A stretch of DNA of 64,000 nucleotides. Origin: an uncultured Rhodospirillales bacterium (lineage in GTDB: Bacteria > Pseudomonadota > Alphaproteobacteria > ATCC43930 > CGMCC-115725). The translations under genes were made by a program, and so were the position numbers. Each line of letters begins with the position of its first letter. The first letter of the stretch is position 1. The notes under the pieces were generated by a model. It saw only the letters and a list, made by a program, of their open reading frames with translations. It was not told where the DNA came from and made no database searches. The stretch lies in the NCBI GenBank assembly GCA_903822185.1, contig CAIJOA010000017.1, forward strand, positions 62,001 to 126,000, in the 5' to 3' direction. Shown here piece by piece: positions 57,343 through 64,000 of the stretch.

Positions 57343-58893
57343 ATGCGCATAACGGCCACCATCAATGGCAAAAACCCAACTCAATCTGCTGAGACGGCTC
57401 GACACGAGGTTTTAAGATGGGCGCAGAAACGGGTGGGTGGAGCCTTGCCGGGTGACGCCTGGGTTCTGCAGAGCTTCGATTACCTGTCAGGTGGCCGGAA
57501 TAGTATCGGGATTCGAATCGAAACAGATGTTTCGGATATCTGGGCATTGCGAGCAGACGATCCCGACAAAGATGTCCCGGGCGGAGTTTGGACTAACGAG
57601 GTGATAGTGGGGCTGATGCAAAATCAGCTACCAAGACTTAGCGTTCGACAGTTAGTAAGCACTTCGGAAGACGAACTCAACATAGTTCCCGCTGTCCCGG
57701 GATTTGTTCAACAAGTCGCCGACCGTTGCGGCCTATCGAGCGGCCAATACGAAATAGCCACCAAGCCATGGGTCATTGAAACAGAAGACGAAGTTCAGAA
57801 CTTAGTTGATCTATTAACCGATCCGGCCAGAAAGTTGCCCGTCTTCGTACTAACAGTCCCGGAAGATGCGGCAGATCGACAACGCCCGTTGCTCGATCCC
57901 ACCTCCTTAGCGCGCGCCATTGTTGGAATAGGTCAAGTAGCCGTACTGCCAGCAGACCTAACTTGGTCTTTGACTAATCGGCTTGGCAGGCTGCGTTCCG
58001 TGTTTAGTGGCGCTGCGCGTGCCTACCTAGCCGGCTTTTCAGAAGATGCGAACCCATACGCGCATCGATTAATCCTAGGTGAGCACTTGGTCGGACATAG
58101 CGGCTCGGCTCCGCAAGGTGAACGATGGATAAGAGCGCTTGCTGCAACCGAAGGAATCAAGCGATCCACTCTCGGACGAGATGTCCTTACTTTTGCTTCA
58201 ATACGTCAAGCCAGCTATGCGCTCAATCAAACACGCCTTGAAAAAGAAGGAGCCAGTGAGAGCGATCGCCTAGCCGCGGCAAGCACGCGCATTTCAGACT
58301 TGGAAAAACAAGAAGAACAAACTCAAGCAATGCTACTATATTTTCATAATGAACATAGCGACGCTGAGGAGCGTGCAGAAACCGCCGAAGAGCAAGCTCG
58401 AGCATCTGCGTTCAGAATTCAGCAATTAACAGAGGAACTAGAGGCTCTTGGCGGTGGAGCAATTGTCGAGCAAGCTCCGCCGTCGTCTTGGACCGATTTC
58501 TGTAACTGGTGCGATGTCCAATTAGCTGGACGTGTTGTTCTTTCGCCTCAAGCACGACGAAATTTAAAAACTGCCGAATTTGAAGATGTTGCCTTGGCAG
58601 GACGCAGCCTTTTATGGCTTGCCTCATCATGTCGCAATAAACGTATCAGCGGCGGAGAAGGCAGTGTCGGCGAAGAGGTTATCGAATCAGGAATCCGAAA
58701 CGCTCACTGTGGCTCCGACCAATTTGATATTATGTGGCAAGGTCAGAGATACACTGCAGATTGGCACATAAAAAACGGCGGCAATACCAGAGATCCCCGA
58801 CGCTGTATGAGAATTTATTATTTCTGGGAATCAAATACTCAGCAGATCGTAGTGGCTGATATGCCTAACCATAGGCGCACTGGCGCGAGCTAA
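57343..58893 (+). CDS. Unrecognised coiled-coil protein in an inserted segment
   Basis: About 516 residues from ATG 57343; the frame is open back to TTG 57250. Not recognised. Layout counted from ATG 57343: an N-terminal alpha/beta region (about 1-120) with LRADDPDKDVPGGVWTNE, a middle domain to about 290 with PVFVLTVPEDAADRQRPLL and VAVLPADLTWSLTNRLG, a coiled coil at about 293-366 (LEKQEEQ..HSDAEERAETAEEQARAS), and a C-terminal domain ending ADWHIKNGGNTRDPRRCMRI and YYFWESNTQQIVVADMP. The codons are A+T-richer than all neighbours (TTA, ATA, AGA are used freely), which with the flanking direct repeats indicates horizontal transfer. Defence-island cargo often looks like this, but no function is assigned. 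Confidence 0.75.
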   Translation: MRITATINGKNPTQSAETARHEVLRWAQKRVGGALPGDAWVLQSFDYLSGGRNSIGIRIETDVSDIWALRADDPDKDVPGGVWTNEVIVGLMQNQLPRLSVRQLVSTSEDELNIVPAVPGFVQQVADRCGLSSGQYEIATKPWVIETEDEVQNLVDLLTDPARKLPVFVLTVPEDAADRQRPLLDPTSLARAIVGIGQVAVLPADLTWSLTNRLGRLRSVFSGAARAYLAGFSEDANPYAHRLILGEHLVGHSGSAPQGERWIRALAATEGIKRSTLGRDVLTFASIRQASYALNQTRLEKEGASESDRLAAASTRISDLEKQEEQTQAMLLYFHNEHSDAEERAETAEEQARASAFRIQQLTEELEALGGGAIVEQAPPSSWTDFCNWCDVQLAGRVVLSPQARRNLKTAEFEDVALAGRSLLWLASSCRNKRISGGEGSVGEEVIESGIRNAHCGSDQFDIMWQGQRYTADWHIKNGGNTRDPRRCMRIYYFWESNTQQIVVADMPNHRRTGAS

Positions 58894-58897
58894 GTTA

Positions 58898-58990
58898 AGC
58901 AGCTATTTCGGCGAAGTATAGGGACCCGATCCAGAGCACGATCACATACATCTCGATCTGGGCCGCTGGAAATATTGCATCAAGCGCTGA
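58898..58990 (+). pseudogene. 3' remnant of an extensin-like gene
   Basis: In the frame ending at TGA 58988-58990 the sequence reads SSYFGEV, stop, GPDPEHDHIHLDLGRWKYCIKR, aligning with YFNEVLDPDSDRDHVDHIHL of the intact gene. A TAG at 58919-58921 and missing codons show decay. It converges on hslR and may be the original gene end displaced by the insertion. Confidence 0.75.
58940..58980 (+). repeat. Right copy of the 41-bp direct repeat
   Basis: Matches 57098-57138 at 39 of 41 positions. Right boundary of the inserted segment; it lies inside the extensin remnant and abuts the hslR stop. Confidence 0.85.
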
Positions 58991-59342
58991 CGCCGCTGAG
59001 TTCGTCTTCGTCTTCGAACAGCGACGACCATTCGCCGTTCCTATCGCTCACAGGAATCGGCGGGACTGCTTCATCGTAAAGCAGCCGCGCATCGGCGAAA
59101 GGGCCGCGGCGTTCGCCCAGCGCGACGACCGTCAACGTCCGCTTTTCACGCGGCAATTCCACCACGACGACATCGCCGACACGCACAAGCTGATGCGGTT
59201 TCTTCGCAGCTTGCGTGCCGACAATGACGCGGCCCTTGGCGCAAAGCTTTGCCGCAACGGAGCGCGTCTTCGCCATGCGCGCGAACCACAGCCATTTGTC
59301 GAGGCGGATGCCGGCGGCTTCGGAATCGGTGTCGTGTCTCAT
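58980..59342 (-). CDS. hslR: Hsp15-like S4-domain RNA-binding protein
   Basis: A 120-residue protein. The S4 domain is at about 12-70: RLDKWLWFARMAKTRSVAAKLCAKGRVIVGT, with the typical KTR and G-x-V segments. Hsp15 binds 50S subunits carrying free nascent chains and helps recycle them. It overlaps the stop of the helicase gene by 4 bases, so it is translated after it. Confidence 0.88.
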   Translation of the reverse strand: MRHDTDSEAAGIRLDKWLWFARMAKTRSVAAKLCAKGRVIVGTQAAKKPHQLVRVGDVVVVELPREKRTLTVVALGERRGPFADARLLYDEAVPPIPVSDRNGEWSSLFEDEDELSGVSA

Positions 59343-61819
59343 CGTGTCAATTGCAAAGCGGCAAGTTTGGCGAAGGGGTTATCGGGATGCGCTGGTGGCG
59401 GTGCTTCGCCGGATTTTTTCGGTGCGCGGCGCGGTCGGAACGTCACGGCGCCGTTCTGATCCTGCGCCCGGCGATAAGCCAACGTCGTCAGCATCGTCGC
59501 GGCATCCTGCGACGAGGCGCTGGCGACGGCGATCAGTTCCGGCGTCAGACCGAAAGGACCCTGGCGCGCGAGACGCCGCGCGGTTGCGGCCAGTTGCTCA
59601 ACCTTATCGATGCGCAGCACGCGCGGCCCCAGCACGCGATAGCCCATCGCCAGATAGGCTTCTTCGGAAATATTCACATCGCGCGCTGCAGCGACCCCTC
59701 CCGGCGGCGTGGGCACAGCAGCCTTATGCTTGATCGACCACAGCAGTCCCGCGAGCAGCGCGGTATCGCGTTTGAAAGCGCCATCGAGATAGATCGTCTC
59801 CGTGCCGAGCCGCACGCCGAGCCGCGCCAGCGCCTTGCGATCCTCGCCGCTGAGATTCGTCAGCTGAGCCGCGACGTCACCTGTCTTCAGAACGCCGAGC
59901 CCTTCGCAGAGTTGATAGACGAGCCCGCGCGCTGCGCCTTCGAGTTCCGCGTGACGCGCGCGCAGCAACGAGGCGAGACGACGCCGTTTCTCCATGCCCC
60001 AGAAAGCCGCGAGACGACGGCGAATGACTTCGCGCAGCGGCGCATCCAAGGAATGACCGGCGAAGGATTCGATTTGCGGTTCGATCGCGCTTTCACCCGC
60101 AATCAATCGGCCCACCGAACCGGTGCGCCACAAGAACATGCCCGCCGGCGTCAGAGTAAATTCTTCGTCGGGCGACGCCGCCAGTTCGTGCGCGCGTACT
60201 TCGATTTCGCCGCGCAGCACGCGATTGGCCGCTGCCAGCAGGGTTTTCGCGGTTTCAGGATCGCCGCCGGCATCGGGAATGAAGTGGAAGCCTTCCAGCC
60301 GTCCGACGGTTTCACCTTCGACTTTGACCTCGCCGGTGCGGCTGACCGAGGCGAGCAGTTCGCGCGCCGACGAAAGTTGTTTGACGAGGAAGGCCGAGCG
60401 GCGATCGACGAAGCGTTGGGTGATGCGATCATGCAGCGCGTCGGACAGGTTATCCTCGACATGCCGCGCGCGTTCCTGCCACGCGATCGCATCGGCCAAC
60501 CAGTCGGCGCGATTGGCGACATAGGTCCAGGTGCGGATATGGGCGATGCGCGTCATCAGCGTATCGATATCGCCGTCGATACGATCGAGCGCGCCCATCT
60601 GGGTTGCGACCCAGTCGGTCGGTAGGCGTCCGGTATGGCCGCGCAGATGGCGATAGATCTGCGCGAGGAAACGCGCGTGATTGTCGCTCATGATCTTGCG
60701 GAAATCGGGAATCTGGCAGACTTCCCACAACAGCCGCACCGCCTCGGGATTGGTCGCCACCGCGGCGATGTCGGATATCTTTGAGAGCGCGTTCAGCGCG
60801 ACCTGATCATCGGCATCGCGTGCCGGCAACAGACCCGGCAGACGAGGCTTCTCATCGAGACTTTTCAGCAAGCCACCGAGCGAGCGGTAATCGAGCCGCG
60901 CATTGCGCCAGTACAATCGTTCCAGCGGATCGAAGCGGTGATTTTCGACCGCCTCGACGATTTCTTCATCGAGCCCTTCGAGATCGCCCGTGGTGCCGAA
61001 GGTGCCGTTGCTCATATGGCGGCCGGCGCGGCCGGCAATCTGGGCAATTTCGGCGGCGGCGAGACGGCGCGGCTGGCGGCCGTCGAATTTTTGCAGCCGA
61101 GCAAAGGCGACATGGTCGAGATCCATGTTGAGGCCCATCCCGATCGCGTCGGTCGCGACCAGGTAATCGACCTCGCCCGACTGGAACAACCCGACCTGAG
61201 CGTTCCGCGCGCGGGGGCTGAGCGCGCCCATCACCACGGCGGTGCCGCCGCGCTGCCGCCGCATCAGTTCGGCCAACGAGAACACGTCGGCGATGGCGAA
61301 AGCGACGACCGCACTGCGCGGCGGCAGGCGGGTGATTTTCTTGGGCCCTGTGTAGGACAGCGTCGAGAAGCGCGGTCGGCTGACATATTCCGCCTCGGGC
61401 ACGAGACGTTTCAGCAGCGGCCGGATGGTGTCCGCGCCGAGGAACATCGTTTCCGAGGTGCCGCGCGCATGAAGCAGCCGGTCGGTGAAGACATGGCCGC
61501 GCGCCGGATCGCCGCACAGCTGAATTTCGTCGATGGCGAGGAAATCGACCAGCCGGTCCAGCGGCATCGATTCGACGGTGCAAACGAAAAACGACGGGTT
61601 GGGCGGAATGATTTTTTCTTCGCCCGTGATCAGGGCGACGGCGCGCGCGCCTTTCAGCTTCACCACGCGATCGTAATTTTCGCGCGCCAACAGGCGCAGC
61701 GGAAAGCCGATCATCCCGGTGCGATGACCGAGCATGCGTTCGATGGCGAGATGGGTCTTGCCGGTGTTCGTAGGCCCCAGCACCGCCAGAACCCGCGCGA
61801 CCGGAGAAAGCACGGCCAT
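59339..61819 (-). CDS. SUV3-like DExH RNA helicase
   Basis: About 826 residues from ATG 61819. Superfamily 2 motifs: Walker A GPTNTGKTH, Ia IGFPLRLLAREN, Walker B AIDEIQLCGDPARG, motif V VATDAIGMGLNMDLDHVAF, motif VI QIAGRAGRH. PTNTGKT and DEIQ are the signature of SUV3, the helicase of the mitochondrial degradosome, and of its alphaproteobacterial relatives. The C-terminal 300 residues are a family-specific helical region. It likely acts in RNA turnover or ribosome-related RNA remodelling, together with HslR. Confidence 0.9.
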   Translation of the reverse strand: MAVLSPVARVLAVLGPTNTGKTHLAIERMLGHRTGMIGFPLRLLARENYDRVVKLKGARAVALITGEEKIIPPNPSFFVCTVESMPLDRLVDFLAIDEIQLCGDPARGHVFTDRLLHARGTSETMFLGADTIRPLLKRLVPEAEYVSRPRFSTLSYTGPKKITRLPPRSAVVAFAIADVFSLAELMRRQRGGTAVVMGALSPRARNAQVGLFQSGEVDYLVATDAIGMGLNMDLDHVAFARLQKFDGRQPRRLAAAEIAQIAGRAGRHMSNGTFGTTGDLEGLDEEIVEAVENHRFDPLERLYWRNARLDYRSLGGLLKSLDEKPRLPGLLPARDADDQVALNALSKISDIAAVATNPEAVRLLWEVCQIPDFRKIMSDNHARFLAQIYRHLRGHTGRLPTDWVATQMGALDRIDGDIDTLMTRIAHIRTWTYVANRADWLADAIAWQERARHVEDNLSDALHDRITQRFVDRRSAFLVKQLSSARELLASVSRTGEVKVEGETVGRLEGFHFIPDAGGDPETAKTLLAAANRVLRGEIEVRAHELAASPDEEFTLTPAGMFLWRTGSVGRLIAGESAIEPQIESFAGHSLDAPLREVIRRRLAAFWGMEKRRRLASLLRARHAELEGAARGLVYQLCEGLGVLKTGDVAAQLTNLSGEDRKALARLGVRLGTETIYLDGAFKRDTALLAGLLWSIKHKAAVPTPPGGVAAARDVNISEEAYLAMGYRVLGPRVLRIDKVEQLAATARRLARQGPFGLTPELIAVASASSQDAATMLTTLAYRRAQDQNGAVTFRPRRAPKKSGEAPPPAHPDNPFAKLAALQLTR

Positions 61820-61969
61820 AGGACGAAGATCACGTTTCCGGCGGCGAAAGGCAAGTCCCACCACGCCGCCGGATTACACCGATTTCATCCCGCCGACAGG
61901 CACGCCAGCGGAAACCCGTCCGTACAATCTAGGTAACTGATTTCTGCCCGGACCCGAAGGAGGTCCATC

Positions 61970-62413
61970 ATGAAACGCTTTTCGCTTCGCTCGTGGAAAT
62001 CCCGCTCTGCCGCCATCGCCCTGATCGGCGCGCTGGCTCTGCCGCTGCCGGCTTTCGCCGATGGCTGGCACCATGAAAATGATTGGCGCGGCCGGGAATG
62101 GCATCAGCCGCAGCCCGTCTATCGCGCCCCGGAACGGGTCTATTACGCGCCTCGCCCGGTTTATGTCCCAGCGCCTCCGCAGCCGGCTTATTACCAGCCG
62201 GCCCCGGCCTACTACGCCCCCGCGCCGATCTATTATGCGCCGGCCGCTTGCACCGGCACCGTCATCGGCGGCTTGGCCGGCGCCGCGGCGGGCGGGCTGC
62301 TCGGTTCGCAGATCGGTCATAGCTCGGGCAATGCGATTGCGACCTTAGCCGGCGTCCTCGGCGGCGCAGCGCTGGGCGCCACCATCGGTCAATCGGCGGG
62401 CGGCTGCGACTAA
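61970..62413 (+). CDS. Exported glycine-zipper protein with Tyr/Pro repeats
   Basis: A 147-residue protein with a signal peptide (about 1-30, ending PAFAD). Residues 45-90 are tyrosine- and proline-rich with recurring YYAP/PAYY units. The C-terminal part is a glycine-zipper 2TM domain: GTVIGGLAGAAAGGLLGSQIG and AGVLGGAALGATIGQ, as in outer-membrane lipoproteins of the SlyB/Rickettsia 17-kDa type, though no lipobox is present. It has a strong AAGGAGGTCC ribosome-binding site. Likely an envelope protein. Confidence 0.85.
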   Translation: MKRFSLRSWKSRSAAIALIGALALPLPAFADGWHHENDWRGREWHQPQPVYRAPERVYYAPRPVYVPAPPQPAYYQPAPAYYAPAPIYYAPAACTGTVIGGLAGAAAGGLLGSQIGHSSGNAIATLAGVLGGAALGATIGQSAGGCD

Positions 62414-62472
62414 CCCCCTCGCAACTGCCCACCCCGAGCGGCGTCGCGGAGCAATCCGCGGCGCCGTTTCGC

Positions 62473-62934
62473 TTAGAGGGCCGTGATGGCCGAGCGAAGC
62501 TGCAGCGGGTTCTCGATGTCGCGGAACGGCTCCAGTGTGCCGCCGGTGCCGCGCACCAAGATGGTGCCGTAATTGAAGATGCGCCCCATGAGACCCTGCA
62601 TCACATCGACACTTTCGACCTTAGAGCGGGCCATTTCGATGGTGTAGCGGCCGATCAGGCCGCGCTTGAAAATGACGCGGTGGTCCGTGACGGCCAGTTC
62701 GGTCGAGGCCCGCTTGATCGCGGCATGGATGAAGGCGATCAGGGCCAGCAGCAGGAAGACCGCCGCGATCATCAGACCCGGATACTGGTAATCCCCGCCG
62801 AAATCGAAGGCCAGAGCCACGAAGGCGGCGGCGATCACGGCGAGGGCCATGGCCCGGCCATAGACCAGCCAATGCAGCTTGGTGACGTAAAGGAGGTTTT
62901 CGCCGGGCTGAAGGACGCGTTGAATGTAGCTCAT
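62473..62934 (-). CDS. Bacterial PH-domain membrane protein
   Basis: A 153-residue protein. QRVLQPGENLLYVTKLHWLVYG leads into two membrane helices (about 25-70), then TELAVTDHRVIFKRGLIGRYTIEMARSKVESVDVMQGLMGRIFNYGTILVRGTGG, which is the bPH2 domain with its TxxRvi and Vevxq motifs. Such proteins sit in the inner membrane; their role is not known. It is divergent from htpG. Confidence 0.85.
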   Translation of the reverse strand: MSYIQRVLQPGENLLYVTKLHWLVYGRAMALAVIAAAFVALAFDFGGDYQYPGLMIAAVFLLLALIAFIHAAIKRASTELAVTDHRVIFKRGLIGRYTIEMARSKVESVDVMQGLMGRIFNYGTILVRGTGGTLEPFRDIENPLQLRSAITAL

Positions 62935-63030
62935 GATCTATTCTAACACGCTCTTGCAGGATCGTTGGTTCCGCCACATATCTCGGGGCGTTCCGATAGG
63001 CGTTTTTTGTCCGAGTCAGGGTTGGGGTTT

Positions 63031-64000
63031 ATGGCAAGCGAGAAAAGAGAATTTCAGGCGGAAGTCAGCCGTCTTTTGGAGATCGTCGCGCATTCGCTCT
63101 ACAGCGAAAAGGAAATCTTCCTGCGCGAGCTTATATCGAACGCATCGGACGCCTGCGACAAGCTGCGCTATCTGAGCCTGACCGAGCCGGCGCTGATCGC
63201 CGGCGATGCCGAATTCAAAGTCACGATCCAGCCTGACAAGGGCCAACATTTGCTGACCATCAGCGACAACGGCGTCGGCATGAGCCGCGACGAGATGATC
63301 GGCAATCTGGGCACCATCGCCCGGTCCGGCACCGCCGCCTTCGTCAGCAAGCTGTCCGGCGATGAAAAGAAAGACGTCGGCCTCATCGGCAAGTTCGGCG
63401 TCGGCTTCTATTCCGCCTTCATGGTGTCGAAAGAGGTCGAGGTCATTTCGAAACGGACCGGCGAGGAGATCGCCCATCGTTGGGTTTCGGACGGCAAAGG
63501 TGAGTTCACCATCGACGAGACGACCCGTGCGACGCGCGGCACGACGATCACCCTGCATCTCAACGAGGCCGGCGAGGAATTCGCCGAGCCCCTGCGGATC
63601 AAAGAGATCGTCAAAAAATATTCCGACCACATCGCCCTGCCGGTTGTCCTCGTCGAGGACGGCAAGGAAGAGACGCTGAACGCCGCATCGGCCTTGTGGA
63701 TGCGCTCGAAGTCGGAGATCACCGCCGAGCAGTACAAGGAATTCTATCACCACGTCGCCCATGCCTTCGACGATCCGTGGCTGACGCTGCACAACAAGGC
63801 TGAAGGCGCGCTGGAATATGCCACGCTGCTGTTCGTGCCCGGTACCAAGCCCTATGACCTGTTTCAGCCCGAGCGCAAAAACCAGGTCAAACTCTATGTC
63901 CGCCGCGTCTTCATCACCGACGACGCGCAGGAATTGCTGCCGCCGTATCTGCGTTTCCTGCGCGGCATCGTCGATAGCGAAGATCTGCCGCTGAATGTCA
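63031..64000 (+). CDS. htpG: Hsp90 chaperone HtpG, N-terminal part
   Basis: The first 323 residues; the gene runs off the end. The GHKL ATPase domain shows FLRELISNASDACDKLRYLS with the catalytic Glu, ISDNGVGMSRDEM with the ATP-binding Asp, and LIGKFGVGFYSAFMVS for the lid. The start of the middle domain is present. HtpG folds client proteins in the cytoplasm. ATG 63031 is preceded by AGGGTTGGGG. Confidence 0.95.
   Translation, partial: MASEKREFQAEVSRLLEIVAHSLYSEKEIFLRELISNASDACDKLRYLSLTEPALIAGDAEFKVTIQPDKGQHLLTISDNGVGMSRDEMIGNLGTIARSGTAAFVSKLSGDEKKDVGLIGKFGVGFYSAFMVSKEVEVISKRTGEEIAHRWVSDGKGEFTIDETTRATRGTTITLHLNEAGEEFAEPLRIKEIVKKYSDHIALPVVLVEDGKEETLNAASALWMRSKSEITAEQYKEFYHHVAHAFDDPWLTLHNKAEGALEYATLLFVPGTKPYDLFQPERKNQVKLYVRRVFITDDAQELLPPYLRFLRGIVDSEDLPLNV

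Noticed and set aside
62953-62986. Possible sigma-32 type promoter upstream of htpG (CTTG ... CATATCTCGG)
   Set aside because: The elements resemble the alphaproteobacterial heat-shock consensus, but the 20-base spacing is too long for a confident call.

Overview
The window is GC-rich, densely packed bacterial chromosome. The mix of gene families points to an alphaproteobacterium, probably Rhodospirillales-like: a CarD regulator, a 7Fe FdxA ferredoxin, a SUV3-like DExH helicase coupled to an Hsp15-type S4 protein, an orphan Flp pilin, and short-chain chromate transporter halves. The taxonomy is an inference from gene content; there is no rRNA in the window.

Layout. 1-7 kb: the end of a sensor kinase, a DUF1275 membrane protein, then what looks like a diffusible-signal-factor (DSF) quorum-sensing pair: an RpfC-type hybrid sensor kinase (918-3707) and an RpfF-type DSF synthase (5775-6761) with both catalytic glutamates. 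A lipocalin, an unknown exported protein and an HpcH/HpaI aldolase lie between them. 7-14.8 kb: nitroreductase, a VanZ-like gene interrupted by an in-frame stop, YeiH exporter with a small cysteine-rich partner, split chromate transporter, an MFS permease and a pentapeptide-repeat protein. 14.8-24.6 kb: acyltransferase 3, OtsB, proline iminopeptidase, PagL-like lipid A deacylase, CheY-like receiver, DHA2 efflux pump, MtgA, and a NEW3-domain protein with an ABC exporter.

24.6-35.1 kb is an aromatic-catabolism region: a VanA-like Rieske oxygenase, then a minus-strand run pcaD-like, pcaC-like, ligI, ligA, ligB, ligC, opposite a MetE-like methyltransferase and an AAHS aromatic-acid permease, followed by two tandem ACMSD-family amidohydrolases. 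LigAB, LigC and LigI give the 4,5-cleavage route from protocatechuate to 4-oxalomesaconate. The PcaC and PcaD homologues normally belong to the other (3,4-cleavage) route, so the cluster is a hybrid. No ligJ/ligK/ligU of standard type and no dedicated LysR regulator are visible.

35-48 kb: YjgN plus M48 peptidase, an orphan Flp pilin, a Cache-domain protein with a YegD-type Hsp70, an FAD oxidoreductase with divergent MarR regulator, tRNA-Arg(CCT), DUF72, an MHS permease, thermonuclease, a metallophosphatase-like protein that has lost its metal ligands, CarD, FdxA and a TerB-like protein. 48-56.4 kb: a cell-surface glycan cluster (FkbM methyltransferase, glycosyltransferases, methyltransferase, sugar aminotransferase, SDR sugar enzyme) with greB embedded. 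56.5-64 kb: an extensin-like gene whose last ~41 bp are repeated on the far side of an A+T-richer 1.8-kb insert carrying one unrecognised coiled-coil gene, then hslR, the SUV3-like helicase, a glycine-zipper protein, a PH-domain membrane protein and the start of htpG.

The two observations most worth following are the RpfF/RpfC-type signalling pair and the single-gene insert in the end of the extensin-like gene.
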